A stretch of DNA of 64,000 nucleotides from assembly GCF_016865235.1 (NCBI RefSeq), contig NZ_CP064030.1:4340001-4404000 (forward strand), in the 5' to 3' direction. The translations under genes and the position numbers were made by a program. The notes under the pieces are model-generated. The model saw only the letters and a program-made list of their open reading frames with translations, searched no databases and was not told where the DNA came from. The stretch is from Dyella caseinilytica. GTDB lineage: Bacteria > Pseudomonadota > Gammaproteobacteria > Xanthomonadales > Rhodanobacteraceae. Below are positions 16,681 through 26,292 of the stretch, in pieces; the stretch's first letter is position 1, and each line of letters opens with the position of its first letter.

Positions 16681-17964
16681 TCAAAGACGCCGCAAGGCGC
16701 GATGCGCGATATCACGACGGCAAAATGCACCGTCGAAATGAATCTTGCTCACTGCCTGATAGGCGTTTTCACGCGCCGCGGCAATGTCCTTGCCAAGGGC
16801 ACACACCGTCAGCACACGTCCGCCTGCGGTAATGGCACGACCGTGCGCGTCGAGCTTGGTGCCGGCTTGGAATACTTTGACGTCTGGACCGAGATCGTCC
16901 TCCAAGCCTTCGATCAGATCGCCGCTCTTTACCTTGCCTGGATAGCCGCCCGCTGCCATCACCACACCGATAGACGGCCGCGCATCCCATTGCACGTGCG
17001 TGTGATGCAGCTCACCATCGAGCGCGGCTTCGATCAGGTCAACGAAGTCGGACTTCAGGCGCAACATGATCGGCTGGGTTTCCGGATCGCCGAAACGCAC
17101 GTTGAATTCGATCACCTTGGGTGCACCATGCTTGTCGATCATCAGGCCCGCGTAGAGAAAACCGATGAAAGGCGCGCCCTCGGCGGCCATGCCGTGCAGG
17201 GTCGGCTCGATCACTTCCTTGAGAATGCGCTTTTCCACTTCCGGTGTGACGACTGGCGCGGGGGAATACGCACCCATGCCTCCGGTGTTGGGACCGAGGT
17301 CGTTATCGTCGCGGCGCTTATGATCCTGGCTGCTGGCCATCGGCAGCGCGTGCGTACCGTCGCTCATCACGATGTAGCTGGCTTCCTCGCCATCGAGGAA
17401 TTCCTCGATCACCACACGCGCCGAGGCTTCACCAAAGGCATGAGCACCCAGCATGTCGTGCAAGGCAAGTTCCGCATCACCCAAAGTGAGTGCAACCACC
17501 ACACCTTTGCCGGCAGCCAAGCCATCGGCCTTGATCACGATCGGTGCGCCATGTTCGCGCACGTAGGCCAGGGCTGGATTGAGTTCGGTGAACACTGCGT
17601 AGCGTGCGGTGGGAATGTTGTGGCGAAGCAGGAAATCCTTGGCGAAGGCTTTGGAGCCTTCCAACTGCGCAGCGATAGCACGCGGCCCGAAGATGCGCAG
17701 GCCTGCGGCGCGGAATTTATCGACTACGCCAGCCACCAACGGCACTTCGGGGCCAACCACGGTGAGCTCGACTTTTTCAGCCTTGGCCAGCGCCAGCAGA
17801 CCATCGACATCGTTGACCGCCACATCGGCATTGCGCAGGCCATGCTCGTGCGCAGTACCCGCGTTACCGGGCGCCACGATCACCTCACTGACGCGCCGCG
17901 ATTGCTTGAGCTTCCACGCCAGCGCGTGCTCGCGACCGCCGTTGCCGATAACCAGAACTTTCAT
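16681..17964 (-). CDS. purD: Phosphoribosylamine-glycine ligase (427 aa)
   Basis: Second step of purine synthesis: joins glycine to phosphoribosylamine using ATP. Visible hallmarks are the N-terminal KVLVIGNGGREHALAWKL, the ATP-grasp segments VIKADGLAAGKGVVVA and the RFGDPETQPIMLRLKSD signature. ATG 17964 gives the standard start MKVLVIGNGG; the frame runs 13 codons further upstream without family support. No purH is adjacent here. Confidence 0.97.
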   Translation of the reverse strand: MKVLVIGNGGREHALAWKLKQSRRVSEVIVAPGNAGTAHEHGLRNADVAVNDVDGLLALAKAEKVELTVVGPEVPLVAGVVDKFRAAGLRIFGPRAIAAQLEGSKAFAKDFLLRHNIPTARYAVFTELNPALAYVREHGAPIVIKADGLAAGKGVVVALTLGDAELALHDMLGAHAFGEASARVVIEEFLDGEEASYIVMSDGTHALPMASSQDHKRRDDNDLGPNTGGMGAYSPAPVVTPEVEKRILKEVIEPTLHGMAAEGAPFIGFLYAGLMIDKHGAPKVIEFNVRFGDPETQPIMLRLKSDFVDLIEAALDGELHHTHVQWDARPSIGVVMAAGGYPGKVKSGDLIEGLEDDLGPDVKVFQAGTKLDAHGRAITAGGRVLTVCALGKDIAAARENAYQAVSKIHFDGAFCRRDIAHRALRRL

Positions 17965-18130
17965 GCCGAGGACTCCGAGATTGCGGGCGCCGTGAGGGCG
18001 CAACTTGCTAATTGTAACGGGTGCGCCGGGTCAGCCTTCTTCCCTGGGAAGCTGCCGTTTCAACGGCGGCCCCTTTCGCTCCCTCCCCTACTTTGCAGAG
18101 CCTGCCCCGGATTTGATCCGGGGGAGCAAG

Positions 18131-19555
18131 TCACGCGGGAACGTGACGGGCGAGCAAATCCAGTAAGGCGGCGCGTGGGAGCTTGCCGGTTTCATTGCGG
18201 GGCAAGCTTTCGACCAGGCGCAGCGGGCGCGGCAGGAAGACCGGGTCGATGGATGCGCGCAGTGCGTCCAGGATGATGTGCTCGTCCAGCGCAGGCGCCA
18301 CCACCAACGCGGCAATCCGGCGGACGCCGATGGCATCAGGCTCATCCAGCTGAAATACCGCACCGTCCTTCACGCCAGGAATGGCGAGCAAGCGACGTGT
18401 GAGATCACCCAGGGATGCACGTTTCCCGGCAATTTCGAGCAGGTCGGCGTGCCGTCCGCACAGTTCGAAGCGGCGTCCATCGTCATGCAAGGTCACGATG
18501 TCGGCCAGGGTTGCGGGCACATCCAGTTGCGGCGCCTCGATCTGCGTACCATCCGGCTGCGGGTGCAGGTGTACGCCGTGGTAAAGCGACCAGCGGCTGT
18601 CTGCGGTGACGCGCCGCGAGGCGAAGGCGCAGGTTTCGGTGGAGCCGAAGACTTCCATCACCGGCGCGTCGAAACAGCGCTCGGCTTGCGCGGCCAGTTC
18701 GGGTGGCATGGGCGCCGTGGCGGAAAGCATCGCGGCCAATGCCGGCAACGTCACACCCGACTCGACCAACGCGCGCAGATGCACCGGGGTGGTAACGAGC
18801 ACACGCGGCCCGGGCACCTGCGCCAGTGCCATGGCGATATCGGCCGGAAAGAACGGCCGCCCTGAATGCACCTGCACATCGCCCAGCAACGGCAGTAGCA
18901 CGGACATCTCGATGCCATAGATATGCTGCGGCGGCACGGTGGCTACCACGGCGAAACGTTCGCCAACGACCTGATGCAGCATGCGCAGATTGCCGGCAGT
19001 GCTTGCATGCAAGCTGCGCCAGGTCTTGGTGTTCGGACGCGGTGCGCCGGTGGAGCCGGAGGTATAGCCGACGGCCACCGTCTGCATGGCAGCAATCGAC
19101 GGCCATTCTGCGCACAACGCAGTCGCGGCATCGACAGCCAGTTCCGGCAACGGGTGATAGCGATGCGGCGACGGATCCATCGGCCGGTCGCCCACCGCAT
19201 GGCACCCTGGATGAGCCGCCATCACTTCCTCGACCGCATGCGGTGCTCGCGAAGGCGGCAGCAGATTCGCCTGGCCACGCAGTGCAATCGCGCAGAATGC
19301 GACCATAAATGCGTAACGGTCTTCGCACAGATTGACGGCCGCAGAAGCTTCCGGCAGCTGCGCGGCAACCCGCTCAACATGCGCGACGAACTGCGCCGCG
19401 GTGATCGCATCGCCTTCATGCATCGCCAGCACACGCTGCGGATCGCCAACCTTCAACAGAGGCAGCAGGCGCTCTGCTTCATCACGTTGATAGGTGTCGT
19501 AGACGATCGCCACGCCGTGCGCTCCTGGTTGCTTTCCCGATGCAATAAACCCCAA
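18131..19555 (-). CDS. AMP-dependent acyl synthetase/ligase of the ANL superfamily (474 aa)
   Basis: Activates a carboxylate as an acyl-adenylate. The ANL motifs are YTSGSTGAPRPNTKTWRSL (P-loop), FGSTETCAFASRR, the DLLEIAGKRASLGDL hinge and the C-terminal PRNETGKLPRAAL with the catalytic lysine. The length is shorter than standard acyl-CoA synthetases and resembles the AMP ligases of xanthomonadin/aryl-polyene clusters, but no other pigment genes are near. The N-terminus is uncertain because the frame has few alternative starts. It is transcribed leftward; a palindromic repeat lies upstream. Confidence 0.75.
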   Translation of the reverse strand: MGFIASGKQPGAHGVAIVYDTYQRDEAERLLPLLKVGDPQRVLAMHEGDAITAAQFVAHVERVAAQLPEASAAVNLCEDRYAFMVAFCAIALRGQANLLPPSRAPHAVEEVMAAHPGCHAVGDRPMDPSPHRYHPLPELAVDAATALCAEWPSIAAMQTVAVGYTSGSTGAPRPNTKTWRSLHASTAGNLRMLHQVVGERFAVVATVPPQHIYGIEMSVLLPLLGDVQVHSGRPFFPADIAMALAQVPGPRVLVTTPVHLRALVESGVTLPALAAMLSATAPMPPELAAQAERCFDAPVMEVFGSTETCAFASRRVTADSRWSLYHGVHLHPQPDGTQIEAPQLDVPATLADIVTLHDDGRRFELCGRHADLLEIAGKRASLGDLTRRLLAIPGVKDGAVFQLDEPDAIGVRRIAALVVAPALDEHIILDALRASIDPVFLPRPLRLVESLPRNETGKLPRAALLDLLARHVPA

Positions 19556-19662
19556 ACCGGCCTGGGCGGTCGGTTGCTGCCGGTTTCAGGGATTATGTCC
19601 TGCGTCCCCCATCCTCATGGTTTCGGCTGAATCGGCACCTACCGCGTCAGCGACCATGTATT

Positions 19663-19824
19663 GGGATGCTTTGATTCATTCAGGATAGGTCTCACCAGCT
19701 CTGTCTGTTCGTAGGCCGCAGGACCATTGGCGAAGGCAGACTGGCTGACTGTCGAGACAATGGGCCAAAGGGATGCGGACAGACAGGGCTGGTGAGGCCT
19801 GTGCTGAATGAATCAGAGTATCCC
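19663..19824 (-). repeat. Dispersed palindromic repeat, copy B (long form)
   Basis: A 162-base imperfect palindrome. GATTCATTCAG at 19673-19683 pairs perfectly with CTGAATGAATC at 19804-19814. Inner arms (CTCACCAGC with GCTGGTGAG; CTGTCTGT with ACAGACAG) also pair, and the ends are GGGATGC and GTATCCC. On the minus strand one half matches copy A at 11014-11115. It starts 8 bases beyond the tsaC stop, so it may act as a terminator or RNA-stabilising hairpin or be a small non-autonomous mobile element. Confidence 0.8.
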
Positions 19825-19831
19825 CTAGCAT

Positions 19832-20404
19832 TCAGGTTCGAATGATAGCGCCGGTCAAAGCGTCGCGGATGGTGGTTGGCTGAGCTGCTCCGCCGAGCGG
19901 CGCATCAACTATGCCATCCAGCCCTTCGCCAAAATAGCCGATGACCGTCTCCAGATCCCGCGCGGGCGGCTTGCCGTGGATATTGGCGCTCGTCGAGACC
20001 AGCGCTCCGCCGAACGCCCGGCAAAGCGCAGCGGCCGGGGCATGCCCGCTGACGCGTAAGGCGATGCCGGGATGGGTGCCGGCGACCCAATCCGGCACCT
20101 CGGCACTGCGTGGAAATACCCAGGTGAAGGGTCCCGGCCAGCTTGCGCGGACTTGCGCCAGCACCCCGGCGGGGACTTCCGCCATGTCGACGTAGCGTTC
20201 GATCTGCGCAAAGTCGGCGGCGATCAACAAAACACCCTGCGTGGCTGGCCGTTGCTTCAGGGTGAAGATGCGCTCGAAGGCAGCACGGTTATGCGGATCG
20301 CAGCCGAGGCCGAAGACGGCTTCGGTGGGATACGCAAGGACACCGCCTTCGTGAAGCGCTTCGGCGGCGTCCTGGAGTTGGGTGAGGGTATATAGCGCAG
20401 GCAT
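19832..20404 (-). CDS. tsaC: Threonylcarbamoyl-AMP synthase (190 aa)
   Basis: Makes threonylcarbamoyl-AMP from threonine, bicarbonate and ATP for the t6A37 modification of ANN-decoding tRNAs. The YrdC-fold signatures are GGVLAYPTEAVFGLGCDP, KQRP, the PGPFTWVF segment and the SANIHGKPPA motif. At 190 residues it is the short TsaC (not Sua5) type. It is the last gene of the lysM-dprA-topA-tsaC series; it starts 52 bases after topA. Confidence 0.94.
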   Translation of the reverse strand: MPALYTLTQLQDAAEALHEGGVLAYPTEAVFGLGCDPHNRAAFERIFTLKQRPATQGVLLIAADFAQIERYVDMAEVPAGVLAQVRASWPGPFTWVFPRSAEVPDWVAGTHPGIALRVSGHAPAAALCRAFGGALVSTSANIHGKPPARDLETVIGYFGEGLDGIVDAPLGGAAQPTTIRDALTGAIIRT

Positions 20405-20456
20405 TTCGCTTTCTTCCTCTCCCCTCCGAGGAGAGGGAGCAGACTATGCGTGAAGA

Positions 20457-22943
20457 TCAGACCTTTGCTTTTTTCGTTGCGGCTTTTTTCGCAGCGGTCT
20501 TTTTCGTTGCTGTTTTCTTGGCCGCGGTTTTCTTGGCCGCCGTTTTTTTGGTTGCGGTCTTCGTCGTCGCCGTCTTTTTGGCTGCCGCTTTCTTCGTCGC
20601 CGACTCAGCCTTCTTAGTCGCGGTCTTCTTGGCAAAACGACCCTTCTTGACCGGCGCCGCCGCCAGCAATTCCACGCACTGCGCTTCGGTCAGGTCTTTG
20701 GGCTCCTGATCCTTGGGAATGCGCGCATTCTTTTCACCATCGGTGATGTACGGACCAAAGCGGCCATTGAGGATCTGCACGCCGTTGCCGAAGTCCTTGA
20801 TGATGCGGTTGGCGATCAGCTCAAGCTTTTCCTGCACGATCTGCAGCGCACGCGGCAACTCGATGGTGTACGGATCATCTTCCGCCTTCAACGAGGCATA
20901 GGTGCTGCCCTGCTTCACGAAGGGGCCGAAACGACCGACACCGACCGAGACTTCATCGCCATTCTCGGCTTGGCCGAGCTTGCGCGGCAGCTTGAACAGT
21001 TCGATCGCCTCTTCCAGCGTGATCGTGTGCATGCTCTGGCCCGGACGCAGCGAAGCGAACTGCAGCTTCTCGTCCACGTCTTTGTCGCCGATCTGCGCGT
21101 ACGGTCCATAACGGCCCAGACGCACCGACACCGGCTTGCCGGATTTCGGATCGCTACCCAGCTCGCGTGCGCCCGTAGCCTCGCTGCGGTCGACCGACTC
21201 CGTCTTTTCTTCAACCTGCTGCTTGAATGGTTGCCAGAAGCGCTGCATCAGCGGCACCCAGGCTTCTTCGCCGCGGCTCACCGCATCGAGCTCGTCTTCG
21301 AGCTTGGCGGTGAAGTCGTAATCGACGTACTGGGTGAAATGCTGGGTCAGGAACTTGCTGACTGCGCGGCCCACATCGGTGGGACGGAAGCGGCGGTTGT
21401 CCAGCAGCACGTATTCGCGGTTCTGCAACACCTGGATGATGCTGGCGTAAGTGGACGGACGGCCGATGCCGTATTCCTCCAGCGCCTTCACCAGGCTGGC
21501 TTCGGAGAAGCGCGGCGGCGGTTCGGTGAAATGCTGATCGGTGACGATGTCCTGCAGTGGCACCTGCTCGCCCTTTTCCATGCGCGGCAGGCGGCGGCCT
21601 TCGTCATCGTCCTCGGCAGTCTTCTGATCACGGCCTTCTTCGTAGACGGCAAGAAAGCCAGGATCGACGACGGTGGTGCCGGTGGCGCGAAACGCCGCGT
21701 CACCGCCCTTTACATGCTTGACGTCGAAATCCACCGACACCGTGTTCATGGTCGCGTGGATCATCTGGCAGGCAACGGTGCGCTTCCAGATCAACTCGTA
21801 GAGCTTGCGCTGTTCGTCGTTGAGGAACTGCGTCACTTCACGCGGCGTGCGCATGGCCGAGGTAGGACGAATCGCTTCGTGCGCTTCCTGTGCGTTCTTG
21901 GATTTGGTGCGATAGACCTGCGGACCATCCGGCAGCGCTTTGTTGCCGTAGTCGCGTGCAATCAGTTGGCGCAGCTCGCCCACGGCATCGTCCGACAACG
22001 CGGTGGAGTCGGTACGCATGTAGGTAATCAGGCCGACATTGCCTTCGGTGCCCAAACCCACGCCTTCATACAGACCCTGCGCGATTTTCATGGTACGGCT
22101 GGTGGTAAAGCCCAGCTTGCGCGCAGCCTCCTGCTGCAAGGTGGAGGTGGTGAACGGCGGCGCAGGACGACGCTTGCGCTCCTTGCTGCCGACTTCGCTG
22201 ACGGTGAGCTGCCCGCGAGCAGCTTCCTTCAGCGCAGCGCGTGCCGCCGTCGCATCCGTTTCGTTGGTGAGGTCGAACTGCTCGAATTTCTTGCCGTTGA
22301 GCTTGGTCAGGCGCGCGCTGAAATCGCCGTCGGCGTGCTTGAGCTGCGCCTCCACCGTCCAGTATTCGCGGGCAACGAAGGCTTCGATCTCTTCCTCGCG
22401 CTCCACGATCATGCGCAGCGCGGGACTCTGCACGCGGCCGGCGGACAGGCCGCGCTGCACTTTGCGCCACAGCACCGGCGAGAGGTTGAAGCCCACCAGG
22501 TAATCCAGCGCGCGGCGTGCCTGCTGCGCATCGACCAGATCGTGCGACAGCGCACGTGGCGCGGCGACGGCAGCCTTGATCGCCTTGGGCGTGATTTCCG
22601 AGAACACCACGCGATGCATCTGCTTGCCCTTACTGATGCCGCGCTCTTTCAGGATTTCGCTGATGTGCCAGCTGATCGCCTCGCCTTCGCGATCCAAGTC
22701 GGTCGCGAGGTAGATGTCGTCGGCCACCTTGGCCGCCTTGGCGATGGCGTCAACGTGTTTCTCGTTGCGTTCGATCACCTCGTACTTCATGGCGAAGTCA
22801 TGCTCGGTGTCGACCGCCCCCTCTTTCGGCTTCAGGTCGCGCACGTGCCCGTAGGAAGCCAGGACCTGAAAGTCCTTGCCGAGGTATTTGTTGATCGTCT
22901 TGGCCTTAGCCGGTGACTCGACGATGAGCAGGTTCTTTGCCAT
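20457..22943 (-). CDS. topA: DNA topoisomerase I with Lys/Ala-rich tail (828 aa)
   Basis: Relaxes negative supercoils by single-strand passage. The Toprim domain starts LLIVESPAKAKTINKYLG with the acidic triad region ATDLDREGEAI. The active-site tyrosine lies in GLITYMRTDST. C-terminal topo-C repeats each read like RFGPFVKQG or RYGPYAQIG. Zinc-finger cysteines typical of E. coli TopA are missing; instead the last 45 or so residues are a histone-H1-like tail of KKTAAKK-type repeats (20457-20640), which probably boosts DNA binding. ATG 22943 gives MAKNLLIVES; the frame is open 35 codons further up without support. Confidence 0.97.
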   Translation of the reverse strand: MAKNLLIVESPAKAKTINKYLGKDFQVLASYGHVRDLKPKEGAVDTEHDFAMKYEVIERNEKHVDAIAKAAKVADDIYLATDLDREGEAISWHISEILKERGISKGKQMHRVVFSEITPKAIKAAVAAPRALSHDLVDAQQARRALDYLVGFNLSPVLWRKVQRGLSAGRVQSPALRMIVEREEEIEAFVAREYWTVEAQLKHADGDFSARLTKLNGKKFEQFDLTNETDATAARAALKEAARGQLTVSEVGSKERKRRPAPPFTTSTLQQEAARKLGFTTSRTMKIAQGLYEGVGLGTEGNVGLITYMRTDSTALSDDAVGELRQLIARDYGNKALPDGPQVYRTKSKNAQEAHEAIRPTSAMRTPREVTQFLNDEQRKLYELIWKRTVACQMIHATMNTVSVDFDVKHVKGGDAAFRATGTTVVDPGFLAVYEEGRDQKTAEDDDEGRRLPRMEKGEQVPLQDIVTDQHFTEPPPRFSEASLVKALEEYGIGRPSTYASIIQVLQNREYVLLDNRRFRPTDVGRAVSKFLTQHFTQYVDYDFTAKLEDELDAVSRGEEAWVPLMQRFWQPFKQQVEEKTESVDRSEATGARELGSDPKSGKPVSVRLGRYGPYAQIGDKDVDEKLQFASLRPGQSMHTITLEEAIELFKLPRKLGQAENGDEVSVGVGRFGPFVKQGSTYASLKAEDDPYTIELPRALQIVQEKLELIANRIIKDFGNGVQILNGRFGPYITDGEKNARIPKDQEPKDLTEAQCVELLAAAPVKKGRFAKKTATKKAESATKKAAAKKTATTKTATKKTAAKKTAAKKTATKKTAAKKAATKKAKV

Positions 22944-23078
22944 GTGGCGTGGGGTTCCAGATATTCCGTTCGCGGCCGTATGGGTAAGCCGTTCTATATA
23001 TAGTTGGAAGCATGCCGGCTTAACGACTGTCAAGCTGGGCCTTGTCAAAACGCTATCCGGCGCCGTTTGAAGGCAGGT

Positions 23079-24221
23079 TCACACTCCTGGCAATCGTTGG
23101 TAACGACCCCCAGGCAGGCCTTCGATACAACCTTCCAGCTCCAGCATGAGCAGCATGGATGACAGTGCGGAGGCATTTTGCCCGGTACGCTCCGCCAGCT
23201 CGTCCAACGCCGCTGGATCGTGCCCGAGCACCTCCAGCAGCCGTTGGTACTCCGGATCGTCGCGCCAGCCACCAGCCGCCGCCTGACCGCGTTCCGCCTT
23301 GATTGCCGGTGCTCGCTCCAGGCGCAAGGCCAGCTCGGTCCCCAGCGCTCGCGCGGCGGGAACCAAGGTTTCGACGATCTCCGGGGCACTTTCGACCAGC
23401 CGCGCACCGTCCCGGATCAGGCGGTGACAACCGCGCGCGAGCGGATTATGGATGGAACCGGGCACGGCGAATACCTCCCGTCCCTGTTCTCCAGCCAGCC
23501 GGGCGGTAATCAGGGAGCCCGATTGCAGCCCGGCCTCCACCACCAGTGTGCCCAGCGAGAGTCCGGCAATGATGCGATTGCGTCGCGGGAAATGATCGGC
23601 ACGGGCGGCCGTGCCTGGTGGGAACTCGCTGACCAGCGCACCTTGCGCCTCCATCCGTGCCGACAGCCCGCTATGCCTGCGTGGATACACCCGATCCGGC
23701 CCCGTGCCGATCACCGCCACGGTAGCCAAGCCGGCATCCAATGCCGCTTCATGTGCAACGCCATCGATGCCATCAGCGAGGCCGCTGGTGATGACGAAAC
23801 CCGCCTGCGCCAGATAGTTGGCAAAGGTGCGCGCCGTGGATTGGCCGGCAGCAGTCGCGTTGCGCGCGCCCACAATCGCCACCTGCGGCCGTAGCAGCAA
23901 GCTGGCATCGCCGCTGACAAACAGCGCCACCGGCGGCTGCGGAACGCTTTCCAACTGGGGAGGAAAATCCGCTTCCGTGCAACGCAGCAGCTGATGGCCT
24001 GGTTCGGCCAGCCACGCCAGATCGGCGGCGATCCGTGCTTCATCCGGCTGTTTGAGCCATGCCTGGGCCTTGGCATCGAGCGACGATGCCTGACGCTGGA
24101 GTTGCGCCAGTACCTGACTAATGCTTCCTGCCGAAGACAACAGCTCCCGCAGCCCAACCGGCCCCAATCGGGGCGTGCGCAGGACGATCAGCCAATCCCG
24201 CAGTTCCGCTTGTTTGTTCAT
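23079..24221 (-). CDS. dprA: DNA-processing protein A (380 aa)
   Basis: Loads RecA onto incoming single-stranded DNA during natural transformation. The Rossmann-like core contains VAIVGARNATAAGQ, SGLADGIDGVAHEAAL and PRRNRIIAGLSLGTLVVEA, and the C-terminal winged helix region (about 310-375) is DprA-type (AERTGQNASALSSMLLMLELEG). It lies between the LysM protein gene and topA on the same strand. In many gammaproteobacteria an smg gene separates dprA and topA; only a 135-base gap exists here. Confidence 0.95.
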   Translation of the reverse strand: MNKQAELRDWLIVLRTPRLGPVGLRELLSSAGSISQVLAQLQRQASSLDAKAQAWLKQPDEARIAADLAWLAEPGHQLLRCTEADFPPQLESVPQPPVALFVSGDASLLLRPQVAIVGARNATAAGQSTARTFANYLAQAGFVITSGLADGIDGVAHEAALDAGLATVAVIGTGPDRVYPRRHSGLSARMEAQGALVSEFPPGTAARADHFPRRNRIIAGLSLGTLVVEAGLQSGSLITARLAGEQGREVFAVPGSIHNPLARGCHRLIRDGARLVESAPEIVETLVPAARALGTELALRLERAPAIKAERGQAAAGGWRDDPEYQRLLEVLGHDPAALDELAERTGQNASALSSMLLMLELEGCIEGLPGGRYQRLPGV

Positions 24222-24298
24222 GCCGCGAGTCTACGCGACGTCCAGAAACAACAACGGCGCGGGATGACCGCGCCGTGCTGTGGGTGTGTTGTCCGAAT

Positions 24299-25447
24299 TT
24301 ACTCCGGCATCTTCACCTTGGCGCCAAGGTGAACCGGCTTGAGGCCATCCATCACCAAGCCATAGCTCACGCGGTTGAAGGTGCGGAAGATCATCACGTG
24401 GCCCACGTACTCATCCGGCAAGGTGACCGGCTTGTAGGCATAGCGATTCCACACGTCGTGAGCCACGTCGTCCTGCACCTGTTCACCCGGCTGCCACAGC
24501 GAGAACGTCGTGCCATTGTCGACACCATCCTTCGAACCGATCGACAGCACCACCACGTCGTTCGGGCCGACCTGGGTCATGCGCTCGTGAGAGAAGGCAA
24601 TCACGCGTCCATCGGCTGGCAGGGTCTTGGGCGGATGCGGGTAGTAGTACGGGTCATACGGATTGTCGTCGACCGGCATCAGGCGGTCGCCGGCGCGGAT
24701 TTCCATGATCGAGCTGAGCAGCAGCAAGGTCGATGGATCACCGCCACGCAGCACTTCGGCCTGGCCGATCACTTCCACTTCCATCGCCAGGGTCTTGCCC
24801 CGGAACGTGTGGTTGGGCGTGGCGCGGCCAAGATCGGTGGCCCAATCTTCCACCCACGGCGTGCGTGAGGTTGCCACGTCGCTGTCGACCAGATTGGCCG
24901 CCATGTCGTCGCTGTCCTCAGCTTCCGAGTTGCCGTAGGTGCGGAATACATGGGTGGGACGCACGATCGCCCAACGCTGGCCCGGCACGGCATTGAGGTT
25001 GCGCACGTAGAGATTGCGGCCCGAGGTGCCGGTGATATCACCTTCCTCGAAGCCCATCACGTACGGCGCGCTCTTGACCGCATCCGGATCCACCACGCGT
25101 GAGTCGCGCAGGAACGGCTTGAGCTGATCGACCGGAATCGCCGGAATCGCTTCGCCTTCGTGATGAATGGCCGGTTCCAGCCGCAGCGACGGACCACCAT
25201 TGATAAAGGACAGATCGAGCACGTCGCCTGGATAAATCAGATGCGGATTGCGCACCTGAGGATTGGCCTGCCAGATTTCCGGCCATAGCCAAGGCTTGGA
25301 AAGGAAACGTGCGGAAATGCTCCACAGGGTGTCGCCCCGATGCACGGTATAGCTGTCAGGGTGATCGGCACGAAGCTGGGTACCGGCCGCAAAAACGGCC
25401 ACTGTGACCAGCATGCCGGCCAGCAGCCCAATGGACTTTCTGATCAT
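24299..25447 (-). CDS. LysM-domain periplasmic protein (382 aa)
   Basis: An N-terminal signal peptide (about residues 1-22, ending VFAAG) is followed by one LysM domain (about 32-82: SYTVHRGDTLWSISARFL ... NPHLIYPGDVLDLSF), which binds peptidoglycan. The remaining 300 residues have no catalytic motif I recognise but match the long LysM proteins usually encoded next to dprA. Orthologous genes commonly lie at this position, diverging from def. It probably heads the leftward lysM-dprA-topA-tsaC unit. Confidence 0.88.
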   Translation of the reverse strand: MIRKSIGLLAGMLVTVAVFAAGTQLRADHPDSYTVHRGDTLWSISARFLSKPWLWPEIWQANPQVRNPHLIYPGDVLDLSFINGGPSLRLEPAIHHEGEAIPAIPVDQLKPFLRDSRVVDPDAVKSAPYVMGFEEGDITGTSGRNLYVRNLNAVPGQRWAIVRPTHVFRTYGNSEAEDSDDMAANLVDSDVATSRTPWVEDWATDLGRATPNHTFRGKTLAMEVEVIGQAEVLRGGDPSTLLLLSSIMEIRAGDRLMPVDDNPYDPYYYPHPPKTLPADGRVIAFSHERMTQVGPNDVVVLSIGSKDGVDNGTTFSLWQPGEQVQDDVAHDVWNRYAYKPVTLPDEYVGHVMIFRTFNRVSYGLVMDGLKPVHLGAKVKMPE

Positions 25448-25639
25448 AAACGGGATTCCCCCTTACCCCCGATGCTCGGGCGAGTGTAACCGAACCGTTA
25501 ACCCAAGCAACACGTGCCCAGTTGGCAAAATCGTGCGCCGACAACATGTTGAACCAAGTAGAATATCCACATTCTAGACCGCGCCGGGGTTGGCTTTTTA
25601 CCAATTCGCCCGCAAATCCGGCGCCCGAGGTAAAAGCTC

Positions 25640-26149
25640 ATGTCCGTACTGACCATTCTTGAATTCCCTGATCCGCGACTGCGCACCAAGGCCGAACCGG
25701 TCTCGGTTTTCGATGCTCCATTGAAACAGTTCGTCGATGACATGTTCGAGACGATGTACGCCGCCAATGGTGTCGGCCTGGCCGCCACCCAGGTCAACGT
25801 GCACAAGCGCGTACTGGTGGCCGACATGAGCGAAGAGCGCAATCAGCCCCTGGCGCTGATCAACGCCGAGATCATCGAGAAAGAAGGCTCGCAAGTCTAT
25901 GAGGAAGGCTGCCTCTCCTTCCCCGGCATCTATGCGGACGTGACCCGCGCGCTGAAAGTGAAGGTTCGCGCGCAGGATGTGGAAGGCAAGACCTTTGAAT
26001 TGGAAGTGGAAGGCCCGCTGGCGGTATGCATCCAGCATGAAATGGATCATCTGGCCGGCAAAGTCTTTGTGGACTACCTGTCGCCGCTGAAGCGCTCGAT
26101 CCTGCTCAAGCGCATGGAAAAGCAGCGCAAGCAGGCCGCAAACGGCTGA
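25640..26149 (+). CDS. def: Peptide deformylase (169 aa)
   Basis: Removes the N-formyl group from nascent proteins. The three metal-site motifs are intact: GVGLAATQ, EGCLSFPG and QHEMDHLAG (cysteine plus two histidines, with the catalytic glutamate). It starts 192 bases from the divergent lysM gene and is followed by fmt, the usual arrangement of formyl-methionine genes. Confidence 0.97.
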   Translation: MSVLTILEFPDPRLRTKAEPVSVFDAPLKQFVDDMFETMYAANGVGLAATQVNVHKRVLVADMSEERNQPLALINAEIIEKEGSQVYEEGCLSFPGIYADVTRALKVKVRAQDVEGKTFELEVEGPLAVCIQHEMDHLAGKVFVDYLSPLKRSILLKRMEKQRKQAANG

Positions 26150-26292
26150 CCGCATAGAATCCGGCGCGGTCCTGTGCAGGCGTAGGTAACGCAGTACTGT
26201 GCGCCCCACGAAGGCATCGGGCCGGCAAGCGGGTCGCCCGCGCTCACCCCGTTGCGAACCCATCGTCCCGCGCCACCTACCGGAACAGATTC

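Noticed and set aside
16633..18276. Plus-strand open frame of 547 codons opposite purD
   Set aside because: purD motifs on the other strand are unambiguous; this frame is His/Arg-rich as expected of a shadow.
20970..22916. Plus-strand open frame of 648 codons opposite topA
   Set aside because: Antisense shadow of the topA codon bias.
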